Origin: CAWJLE01 sp963843645 | GTDB taxonomy: Bacteria; Chloroflexota; Anaerolineae; DAOTYC01 | Length of the DNA: 64,000 nt | Assembly (NCBI GenBank): GCA_963843645.1 | Contig: CAWJLE010000005.1 | Coordinates: 248,001 to 312,000 of the forward strand | Direction: 5' to 3' | Part shown: positions 26,430-33,414 of the stretch, one piece after another | How the letters are laid out: each line of letters begins with the position of its first letter | Numbering within the stretch: the first letter of the stretch is position 1 | Translations under genes and position numbers: made by a program | The notes under the pieces: generated by a model | Database searches by the model: none | Told to the model about the DNA's origin: nothing | What the model saw: the letters and a program-made list of their open reading frames with translations, nothing else

Positions 26430-26543
26430 GCGGGCAACCGCAGATGGACGCAGATAATCACAGATACGGCAAGGACAAGGGGCCTCTCGCTCTCATGTCC
26501 TTGCCGTATCGGTGTTTGTCTGCGTCCATCTGCGGTTGCCCGC
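26430..26543. repeat. Large intergenic palindromic repeat (CAACCGCAGATG family)
   Basis: A long imperfect inverted repeat fills the gap after the metalloprotease. The outer arms are a perfect 25-bp match (26430-26454 with 26519-26543, starting GCGGGCAACCGCAGATGGAC). The inner arms are a perfect 15-bp match (26463-26477 with 26496-26510, GATACGGCAAGGACA) around an 18-base loop. The CAACCGCAGATG core recurs at 54760. It could act as a terminator, but its size and recurrence indicate a dispersed palindromic element. No ORF lies inside. Confidence 0.8.
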
Positions 26544-26599
26544 TGCTGTCTGTCCACGAATGCGAGTGGCCACCGGAGGGTGAAATTTGATGTCGATTG

Positions 26600-26608
26600 T
26601 GCTATACT
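26600..26608 (+). promoter_or_regulatory. Extended -10 promoter candidate for the NAD(P)HX repair gene
   Basis: TGC followed by TATACT (26603-26608) forms an extended -10 element about 40 bases before ATG 26650. I see no convincing -35 at 17 bases. Confidence 0.4.
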
Positions 26609-26649
26609 CCCGGCATCAACCTCGTGGTGGCATGGAAAGGGAGCTGGTT

Positions 26650-28368
26650 ATGAAACTCGTCAGCACCGAACAGATGCGAACTTTGGAGAAGACGGCCGAC
26701 GAGCTGGGCCTATCGTACGCGGCGATGATGGAGAACGCGGGACAGGCGGTGGCGGATGCGATCGCCGAGCGTTTTGCCGGCGTGCGCCCCGTGCTGGTCC
26801 TGGTGGGTCCCGGCAACAATGGCGGCGATGGACTGGTGGTCACCCGCCTGCTGAAAGAAATGGGCTACGCGCCCACGGTCTATATTTGGAAGCGAACACT
26901 GAAAGAGGATCCGAATCTTCGTCGTGTGGAAGAACTGGGCTTGCCGATCGTCAGGGCTGAGCAGGACGACAAGCTGCGACAACTGCGCAGGCTGTTGGGC
27001 GCCAACCCGTTGATCGTGGACGCTCTGTTGGGGACAGGCGCCTCGCGTCCGATCGAAGGACTGCTGGCGGAGATGCTGAAGGTTGTTGCGGCCACTCGGG
27101 CGGGGGGCGAGTCCACTGCGGATGATCCGGCCTGTTCCATCGACGAACCGGTCTGCGCCCCCGCCAATCGACTGACACGCCCGGCGGCTGTCCCGGAGCC
27201 GCAGCCGGTGTCTGCTCCCCAGCTTCCGGTCGTGGCAGTGGACGTGCCCAGTGGGCTCGACTGTGACACGGGTGCGGTGGACCCCGTAACGGTGCCCGCG
27301 GACCTCACGGTCACGTTCGCGTATCCGAAGATCGGTCAGTTCACGCCCGCGGCCTGCGCCGTAACCGGTGATATCGTTGTGGCCGACATCGAGATCCCGG
27401 CCGTCCTGGCCGAAGAAATACCTACGGACGTGATGACGCCCGACCTGGTCAGGCGCTTGCTTCCGACGCGGCCGCGTTGCTCGCACAAAGGCACATTCGG
27501 CAAGGCCCTGATCGTTGCCGGGTCGATCAACTACACGGGAGCGGCGATTCTGGCCGCGACGGCCGCCACGCGCGCTGGGGCCGGGCTGGTGACGTTAGGC
27601 ATTGCGCGCGCTTTACAGCCGGCGGTTGCCGCGAAGATCAGCGAGGCGACGTACCTGTTGCTGCCGCACGATCTGGGCGTGCTCAATGCGGATGGCGCGC
27701 GGCTGGTTTTGGAGAAGCTGTCCGGCTACGAGGCTTTGCTCGTGGGACCCGGCCTGACCAACGAAAAGGAGGCCGTGGCCTTCATCCACGAACTAATCGG
27801 GTGCCGCTCGTCGACCCGCAAGAGCCACATTGGATTCAGAGAGTCTGACAGGGAAACCGAGAAAAGCGAGTCGCCTGAGTGGCCGCCGCTGGTCATGGAC
27901 GCCGATGGACTCAATGCTCTGGCGGACACAGATCAGTGGTGGACGCACTTGCCGGCGCAGTCGATTCTCACGCCGCATCCGGGAGAAATATCGCGACTGC
28001 TGGACCGTTCTGTGAAGGAGATCGAGTCGGCGCGGCTGAAGACCGCCCGAGAGGCGGCTGAAACCTGGGGCCACATCGTGGTGTTGAAGGGGGCGTACAC
28101 GGTGGTCGCGGCGCCGGACGGTCGGGCGGCCGTGAGTCCGTTCGCCAACCCGGCCCTGGCCACTGCCGGAACCGGCGACGTCCTCGCCGGAACGATCGTG
28201 GCTCTGCTGGCGCAGCGACTCGAGCCCTGGGCGGCGGCGGTTGCCGGCGTCTATCTGCACGGACTCAGCGGTGAGCTGGCCCGGCAGGAGATCGGCGTGG
28301 CCGGGAGCGTTGCCAGCGACATCGCTCAGCGCCTCCCCGCCGCCATGCGCCTGCTCCGCGGGGAGTGA
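26650..28368 (+). CDS. nnr: Bifunctional NAD(P)H-hydrate epimerase / ADP-dependent dehydratase
   Basis: A metabolite-repair enzyme of 572 residues that epimerises and dehydrates damaged NAD(P)HX back to NAD(P)H. The N-terminal epimerase (YjeF_N) has MKLVSTEQMRTLEKTAD, VLVGPGNNGGDGLVVTRLL and VDVPSGLDCDTG. The C-terminal dehydratase (ribokinase-like) has RCSHKGTFGKALIVAGS, MDADGLNAL, ILTPHPGEISRLL, VLKGAYTVV and ATAGTGDVLAGTI. ATG 26650 follows AAGGGAG. Two extra low-complexity stretches lie at the surface (about 155-200, and about 398-426). No frameshift. It is a housekeeping gene, useful where NADH turnover is heavy. Confidence 0.93.
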   Translation: MKLVSTEQMRTLEKTADELGLSYAAMMENAGQAVADAIAERFAGVRPVLVLVGPGNNGGDGLVVTRLLKEMGYAPTVYIWKRTLKEDPNLRRVEELGLPIVRAEQDDKLRQLRRLLGANPLIVDALLGTGASRPIEGLLAEMLKVVAATRAGGESTADDPACSIDEPVCAPANRLTRPAAVPEPQPVSAPQLPVVAVDVPSGLDCDTGAVDPVTVPADLTVTFAYPKIGQFTPAACAVTGDIVVADIEIPAVLAEEIPTDVMTPDLVRRLLPTRPRCSHKGTFGKALIVAGSINYTGAAILAATAATRAGAGLVTLGIARALQPAVAAKISEATYLLLPHDLGVLNADGARLVLEKLSGYEALLVGPGLTNEKEAVAFIHELIGCRSSTRKSHIGFRESDRETEKSESPEWPPLVMDADGLNALADTDQWWTHLPAQSILTPHPGEISRLLDRSVKEIESARLKTAREAAETWGHIVVLKGAYTVVAAPDGRAAVSPFANPALATAGTGDVLAGTIVALLAQRLEPWAAAVAGVYLHGLSGELARQEIGVAGSVASDIAQRLPAAMRLLRGE

Positions 28369-28420
28369 AGTGGCTGGAGCGGTCTTATAAGGCACTCGTG
28401 AGTCCGTGAGGGAGGACCGT

Positions 28421-29533
28421 ATGCTGAAACGACTGTACGTCGACAACTTCAAGTGTCTCGTGAACTTTGAGCTTGCGGTCGGGCCGATCAACCTGCTCAT
28501 GGGGCCTAATGGCGCCGGCAAGTCGACGGTTTTCGAGATCCTGCGGAAAATTCAGGCGTTTGTCGGCGGTGATGGCAAGGTTGAGGCTCTGTTCAAACCT
28601 GACGATTGCACCCGATGGCAGAAGTCTCCGATTCAAACCTTCGAACTTGAGATCGAGGGAAACGGGGGGCTCTACAGGTACGAACTCGCTGTCGAGCACA
28701 ATCAAGCGAAGCACCTCGCACGTGTGCGGTACGAACGATTATGGTTCAACAGCCGGCCGCTGCTGGGTTTCGACGAAGGTGACGTTCAGTTGTACCGAGA
28801 CGACCATTCCACGGGACCCACGTATCCGTTTGATTGGTCCTTATCCGCAGTTGCCTCGATGTATGAGCGGCCGGAGAATACTCGACTGTTTTGGTTCAAG
28901 CAGCGATTGGCTCGGTTCATCGTCGTGCAAATCATGCCCAGCCTGATGGTTGAAGACAGTGTACAAGAGGAGAGCCGGCTGGATGCTAAGATGGAGAACT
29001 ACGTCTCCTGGTATCGATACTTGTCGCAGGATCAGGGCAAGATTTTCGCGCTCACCCATGAGCTGAGGAAGGTCCTGGACGGGTTCACCGCTTTTAAGTT
29101 CGAAGGGCCTGGCGACCAGCGCCGACTGAAGGCGATTTTCACAACCGCGTCCGGGAACGCGTTCGAGTATCGTTTCAGTGAGCTCTCAGACGGCCAACGC
29201 ATGCTGATGTCGCTCTACACGCTAATCTGTTGCACGCGAGGCGACGAGCGGTACACATTGTGCATAGACGAACCGGAGAACTTCCTGGCTCTGCCGGAAA
29301 TTCAGCCTTGGCTCGTTCAACTATACGACCTGTGCGCTGATGGCCACATGCAGGCTTTGCTCGTCTCTCACCACCCAGAGCTTATCAACTACCTCCTGGC
29401 ATCGCCGGTCGGCCTCTGGCTCAATCGCGAGAGCAATGCTCCGGTCCGGGTCAAGCCGATCTCTCCGAACGACGGGACGGGGCTGTCAGTATCGGAGTTG
29501 ATCGCCCGAGGCTGGTTGAATGAGCAGTCATAG
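28421..29533 (+). CDS. AAA/ABC-type ATPase (AAA_21, RecF/OLD-like), candidate defence ATPase
   Basis: A 370-residue P-loop ATPase of the overcoming-lysogenisation-defect/RecF-like class. It begins LKRLYVDNFKCLVNFEL, with Walker A GPNGAGKST at 28-36. The ABC signature-like LSDGQR is at 255-260, Walker B CIDEPEN at 281-287, and an H-loop SHHPE at 316-320. There is no nuclease domain of its own. ATG 28421 follows GAGGGAGG. The downstream gene overlaps its last 14 bases and has TOPRIM-like features, so the pair resembles a split OLD or PARIS-like two-protein system. Function is inferred, not shown. Confidence 0.75.
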   Translation: MLKRLYVDNFKCLVNFELAVGPINLLMGPNGAGKSTVFEILRKIQAFVGGDGKVEALFKPDDCTRWQKSPIQTFELEIEGNGGLYRYELAVEHNQAKHLARVRYERLWFNSRPLLGFDEGDVQLYRDDHSTGPTYPFDWSLSAVASMYERPENTRLFWFKQRLARFIVVQIMPSLMVEDSVQEESRLDAKMENYVSWYRYLSQDQGKIFALTHELRKVLDGFTAFKFEGPGDQRRLKAIFTTASGNAFEYRFSELSDGQRMLMSLYTLICCTRGDERYTLCIDEPENFLALPEIQPWLVQLYDLCADGHMQALLVSHHPELINYLLASPVGLWLNRESNAPVRVKPISPNDGTGLSVSELIARGWLNEQS

Positions 29534-30062
29534 AGTACGGGCTATCATCCTCTGCGAAGACCGGCAGCAGGAGGTATTTGCCCGCCACTTTTTGGTCTGC
29601 CGGGGCTTCGATTCGCTCCGAATGAGGGCCATCATCTCCCCCAGAGGCGTGGGATCTGGGGAGCAGTTCGTGCGCGAGCGTTTCTCCAGGGAAGTGCGCG
29701 CGTATCGCAGCAAACGGAATCAAATCGGAATGTGCCTGGTCGTGTTGATCGACGCGGACACTATGACGTTGGCCGAGCGCCTCGGCCAAGTAGAATCCGC
29801 ACTCCGGGAGAAAGGGCTCTCGCCGCGCGGAGTGGACGAGAAGATAGGGATATTCGTCCCAAAGAGGAACATTGAAACCTGGATTCACTATGCTAGGGGC
29901 GAGATCGTTGACGAAACCGCAGTCTACCCCAGGCTGGCGTGCGAATCAGACTGCAAATCCGACGTGATCAGACTCGCAGAGACAACCATCAACGTCCCAC
30001 TTCCGACCGATGCCCCACCCTCATTGCAGGCCGCCTGTGACGAGCTTCGAAGAATCCTCTAG
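29520..30062 (+). CDS. Small TOPRIM-like protein paired with the AAA ATPase
   Basis: A 180-residue protein. The first strand carries an acidic residue (AIILCEDRQQEVFARHFL, Glu13), and a later strand carries a DxD pair (LVVLIDADTMT, Asp78/Asp80). This is the acidic layout of a TOPRIM fold. A further motif, VPKRNIETWIHY (about 113-124), seems characteristic. The C-terminal third is PPSLQAACDELRRIL. The gene overlaps the ATPase by 14 bases, so the two are surely co-translated. By analogy with OLD-class, PARIS or DUF4276 partners it may be the nuclease or effector. I cannot name the family with certainty. Confidence 0.6.
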   Translation: MSSHRVRAIILCEDRQQEVFARHFLVCRGFDSLRMRAIISPRGVGSGEQFVRERFSREVRAYRSKRNQIGMCLVVLIDADTMTLAERLGQVESALREKGLSPRGVDEKIGIFVPKRNIETWIHYARGEIVDETAVYPRLACESDCKSDVIRLAETTINVPLPTDAPPSLQAACDELRRIL

Positions 30063-30298
30063 CCCCGGAGCTCGTTCGCGGCTTCATTCAGCTCCACCAG
30101 CAGCTGATCCAGGTCGATGTTGAACTGCCTGGCGCTGGTGGCGACATCGTGAAAGCGAGAGACGTAGCAGCCGGCTGCAGCCCAGCTTGTAGCGGAAAAA
30201 AACGTGCCCGGTTTGAGGATAGCGCTCCAGCATGTCGTTCACGTTCATGTTGGCGGTGATCCGGTGCGGCACCCGTTGGTTCGGTGGCAATTCGTCAT
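30059..30298 (-). CDS. DUF1858-type redox-disulfide domain protein (frameshifted)
   Basis: A small protein of about 75-80 residues. The core reads RITANMNVNDMLERYPQT, then HVFFRYKLGCS and, after removing one extra C in an AGCCGGC run near 30170, GCYVSRFHDVATSARQFN, ending NELRG. The restored GCSGC is the CxxC-type centre of the DUF1858 domain (hybrid-cluster-protein-associated redox disulfide family). The start is unsettled: ATG 30298 has AAGGA upstream but needs another indel, while TTG 30290 and GTG 30272 are in frame. It converges on and overlaps the end of the TOPRIM-like gene by two bases. It closes the sulfur-relay operon. Confidence 0.65.
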
Positions 30299-30324
30299 GT
30301 AGTCGATTCCTTTGCTTCCTGGCT

Positions 30325-30555
30325 TCAGGCTTTTCGCCTGACGTAGACTCGATATTCGTCACTGTCTTTCTCGATTCCGAGGAATTCGTGGCCTGTGGCT
30401 TTGCACCAGGCCGGAATATCCTTTTCGATGCCACGGTCATCCGACAGGATCTCCAGCACTTGGCCGGGATTCAGCTTCTTGATCCGCTCCGCCGTTTGCA
30501 CGATGGGCATCGGGCAATACAGTCCCAAGCAATCGAACGTCTCATCCGCCTTCAT
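30325..30555 (-). CDS. TusA-family sulfur carrier protein
   Basis: A 76-residue SirA/TusA-like protein with the diagnostic N-terminal DCLGLYCPMPIVQTAERI, whose Cys in CPMP carries persulfide sulfur. The remainder (GQVLEILSDDRGIEKDIPAW, GHEFLGIEKD) fits the family. ATG 30555 follows GGGGAG, and a GTG nine codons earlier is in frame. It lies directly downstream of a DsrE-like gene and a cysteine desulfurase/scaffold pair, which matches a role in relaying sulfur. It could equally serve selenium or molybdenum-cofactor chemistry. Confidence 0.88.
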   Translation of the reverse strand: MKADETFDCLGLYCPMPIVQTAERIKKLNPGQVLEILSDDRGIEKDIPAWCKATGHEFLGIEKDSDEYRVYVRRKA

Positions 30556-30591
30556 ATCGTTTCTTTCTCCCCATGCGGCCACCTCGTCTCT

Positions 30592-31097
30592 CTAAGACGT
30601 GGGGTTCAAACGAACAAGTTCACGTGCGACTTGCTCGGCCATACCCAGGTACGATGCCGCCCCGGCGAACTCTTTGACCTCAGGAATGAAGTCCCTTCCG
30701 TCAGCCCCATCATGTTCATACTGGTGGTGCAAGCGACGAAGTGCACGCCTAAAGTAGAAGCCATGGCTATCAGCTCTTATAGCGAGGGCATGCGTTCCTT
30801 CTTCATCAGGCCTTTCATCATGCCCGTGCCCAAACCCAACATATGTAGCCTCGATAGCTTCAGGCTGTCGGCGCCTCCTGGGTTCAGCCAGCCCAACATG
30901 CGGCGCGCGAAGTCCTTGGGTCGGCTCAGCCCTCCCTGCTTGCGGATGACGTTGAGGCCCCAGAAGGTGAAGAACATCGTGACCTCCATGCCCATCGCCG
31001 CTGCTGTGTTGGCAATATTGAAGCACGCCACCGCTCGGTCCAACTCGCCGCTGAACACCACGATAGTGGCCTTCTCCACACTTGCGTCTTCAGCCAT
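30592..31097 (-). CDS. DsrE/DsrF-like family protein (frameshifted)
   Basis: A protein of about 168 residues. The first part reads ATIVVFSGELDRAVACFNIA and MFFTFWGLNVIRKQGGL, then GLGTGMMKGLMKKERMPSL, the pattern of membrane-associated DsrE-like (peroxiredoxin-like) proteins. The frame changes near 30770 and again near 30710. The C-terminal part GDxDFIPEVKEFAGAASYLG then AEQVARELVRLNP completes it. The Cys in VACFNIA, and one in the out-of-frame segment (ACTTS), are candidate sulfur-handling residues. GGTGG precedes ATG 31097. It is co-oriented with tusA and iscSU, so a sulfur-transfer role is likely. Confidence 0.7.
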
Positions 31098-31139
31098 GTT
31101 TCCACCCATTTTCGCTCGACCCGTCAGCGGTCTGCCTTG

Positions 31140-31349
31140 CTACGTTGCGGCCGTCACGCGTGTTGCGCCGCAATTCGGGCAAACGGTGTCCTCTTTCTTC
31201 ACCGCTGCGCCGCACTCCGAGCAGTAGCGCAACTGGTGGCCGCACACCTGGCACGTGGGCAACGGGTGGGAAAAGTCGGCGTCGCAATAGGGACATGCAC
31301 AGCAATGGGCCTGTGGTGCTCTGGCCGTCTGCTTATCCTCTTCGTTCAT
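31140..31349 (-). CDS. Small double zinc-ribbon protein
   Basis: A 69-residue protein rich in Cys pairs: CCACPYC, CQVCG, CSECG and CPNCG, which make two zinc ribbons. Nothing else can be read from it. It begins at ATG 31349 (GAGGAG upstream), or at GTG 31358 in the same frame, and overlaps the end of iscU by about 17 bases. In this operon it may act as a metal-binding or scaffold-associated factor. I do not recognise a named family. Confidence 0.6.
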   Translation of the reverse strand: MNEEDKQTARAPQAHCCACPYCDADFSHPLPTCQVCGHQLRYCSECGAAVKKEDTVCPNCGATRVTAAT

Positions 31350-31755
31350 GACCTGCACTCCTCGCGTTCCATGTCGCTACTTGCGTCTTCTTTTTCTCAT
31401 AATCTTCGATGGCGGCATGCAGTGCGTCCGCACCCAGGTTGGAGCAATGCATCTTGTTTGGCGGGAGCCCACCCAGTTCCTCGGCCACAGCCTCGTTGGT
31501 CAAGGCTTTGGCCTGATCGAGGGTCATCCCTTTGGCCAGCTCGCTGACCATGCTGGACACAGCGATGGCCGCGCCGCAGCCGAAGGTCTTGAACTTGACG
31601 TCGGCCAGCTTGTCGCCGTCTACCCTGATGTAGAAGGCCATCATGTCCCCGCAGACCGGGTTGCCGACGGTACCGACCCCATCGGCGTCGGGAATCTCCC
31701 CCACGTTCCGGGGATTCATGAAATGTTCCATTACTTTCTCAGAATAACTTGCCAT
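31333..31755 (-). CDS. iscU: Iron-sulfur cluster scaffold IscU/NifU-N type
   Basis: A 140-residue scaffold on which Fe-S clusters are built. It begins MASYSEKVMEHFMNPRNVGE. The three cluster-binding cysteines are visible in GNPVCGDMM, FKTFGCGAA and NKMHCSNLGADAL. ATG 31755 is chosen because GGAGAG lies just upstream and the family N-terminus fits. The frame extends further upstream without a sensible start. It lies directly after the cysteine-desulfurase-like gene. The last 20 residues after HAAIEDYEKKK are an unconserved tail overlapping the next gene. Confidence 0.92.
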   Translation of the reverse strand: MASYSEKVMEHFMNPRNVGEIPDADGVGTVGNPVCGDMMAFYIRVDGDKLADVKFKTFGCGAAIAVSSMVSELAKGMTLDQAKALTNEAVAEELGGLPPNKMHCSNLGADALHAAIEDYEKKKTQVATWNARSAGHERRG

Positions 31756-31801
31756 TGATTTCTCTCCTCTGAATGATTGCTGTGTGCTGCGCCGCAACTT
31801 C

Positions 31802-32979
31802 TCAAGCCAGCCTGACGTTCCCAGGATAGATGGGTGACATGGCGCGCAGTCGCTCGATGATGGGCGGAAAGACCTCCAATACGTAGTCGACGTCTTCCAT
31901 CGTGTTGTCTTCACCGAGCGTGAAGACCAGCGACCCTTGCGCGATGGCTGGCTCGAGACCGATGGCCGTCAGAACGTGAGACGATTTCAGCGCCTTCGAT
32001 GTGCAGGTCGAGCCGCTGGCGCCGCCACGCCACGCGAGCTCAGGAAGAGCAACATCGACTCCCCCTCCACGTACTCCACGCACACGCTGACGTGATGTGG
32101 GAGGCGCGCCGTGGGATGCCCGGTCAGAATCACATGATCGATTTCGTGCGTCAGGCGATCGATCAAGCGGTCGCGAATGGGAAGCAGTCGCGCTTTCCGC
32201 GCTTCCCCCTCCCGCGGGCCAAATCGGCGGCCACACCGAGGCCCACGATGGCGGGAACATTCTCCGTGCCGGCCCGGCGTCCATTCTCCTGGATGCCGCC
32301 ATCGATGAGAGGCATGATCCGCGCGCCCTTCTTCACATACAATGCGGCTGCTCCGGATGGTCCGTAAAACTGGCTCCCGGCGAGGCTGAGCATATCGACG
32401 CCCAGCTCCTGTACGTTCACCGGAATTTTGCCGACGGAGGCCACGGCATCGGTGTGAAACAGCACGTTCCCGGCTGCCTTCACCGCCCGCACGATATCGG
32501 CCAGCGGCTCGATCGTGCCGATCTCATTGTTGGCGTGCATCACGGACACCAGGATGGTATCGCTGCGTACGGCCTTGGCCACTACATCGGGATCGACCCA
32601 GCCGTAACCGTCGACGGGCACGTGCGTGACTTCGAAGCCAAGTCTTCTCCAGGGTGGCGGCCGAGTTGAGCACCGACTGGTGCTCGATACTGGACACGAC
32701 GATGTGGTTGCCCTTCTTGCGGTTCATCCAGGCCGTGCCCTTCAACGCCATGTTGTTCGACTCGCTGCCGCTGGCCGTGAAGTAGATCTCGTTCGGCGTT
32801 GCGCCGATCAGATCGGCCACCTGCTTGCGCGCGGTCTCCATCGCCTGGCGCGGTGCATCCCCAAAACCATGAATGCTCAATGGATTGCCAAACTCGGACT
32901 GCAGGAACGGCAACATGGCCTGCAACGCCTCCGTCCGCAAGGGCGTGCCGGCTGCGTGGTCCAGGTATATTTGTCTCAT
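31802..32979 (-). CDS. IscS/NifS-family cysteine desulfurase lacking the PLP lysine (frameshifted)
   Basis: A fold-type I aminotransferase-like protein of about 392 residues, paired with iscU. It begins MRQIYLDHAAGTPLRTEAL with GNPLSIHGFG, FTASGSESNNMAL, VSVMHANNEIGTIEP, HTDAVASVGKIPV and GRRAGTENVPAIVGLG. The sulfur-accepting Cys is present in SGSTCTSKALKSSHVL. However, the segment normally reading SxHKxYGPKG reads SLAGSQFYGPSG, so the lysine that forms the Schiff base with PLP is replaced by Gln, in an undisturbed frame. Breaks lie near 32640 and 32150. It may be a non-canonical or catalytically altered member that still docks IscU. Confidence 0.85.
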
Positions 32980-33016
32980 TCTCTTTTTCTCCTAGCCGAA
33001 ACCAAAACGAGGCGAA

Positions 33017-33045
33017 AACATAGCTCATAAACTAACCACATGCAA
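33017..33045 (-). promoter_or_regulatory. Promoter of the iscS operon
   Basis: On the minus strand TTGCAT (33045-33040) and TATGTT (33022-33017) are 17 bases apart, about 38 bases upstream of ATG 32979. I see no clear IscR-type operator overlapping it. Confidence 0.55.
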
Positions 33046-33104
33046 TTGTACATCCTGTCGCAAACGACTGGTATGACATAGATCATATTTGCCAGGGTTC
33101 TGCT

Positions 33105-33218
33105 CCGGGGGGATTCTACGTCATCGAACCCAGGTTCAACGTCACCAGCTTCGTTGTGGCGTTGATCGGAGCCATCATCCTGCTGGCGTTGCGCGGCAGC
33201 ACGAGGCGACACTGGTAG
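33105..33218 (+). pseudogene. C-terminal fragment of a GlsB/YeaQ-type membrane protein
   Basis: An open frame without a usable start codon encodes GGFYVIEPRFNVTSF, then FVVALIGAIILLALRG and a stop at 33216. This matches the last helix of GlsB/YmgE (transglycosylase-associated) small membrane proteins. The first two helices are missing. It lies in the 435-base gap between iscS and dnaX, which otherwise holds only the two divergent promoters. Confidence 0.4.
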
Positions 33219-33269
33219 CAACGCTTATTAATAAAAATATCCTCATTTGATTGATGCGCTTACGTTCTT

Positions 33270-33298
33270 TTGCGCGAATCCGACAAGGATGCTACACT
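33270..33298 (+). promoter_or_regulatory. Promoter of the dnaX-ybaB-recR operon
   Basis: TTGCGC (33270-33275) and TACACT (33293-33298) are 17 bases apart, with TGC directly before the -10 (extended -10). The dnaX start is at 33415. Confidence 0.6.
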
Positions 33299-33414
33299 AT
33301 GTTTTGCATTCGCCCACGTGCCTGTCTGCTGCGTCGTAGCGGCGCCTCTCGTAGGCGCGATTTCTTGTGGACGAGCCGCATTGGCCGGGTTGGCACAATA
33401 TCCAGGAGGCATTT

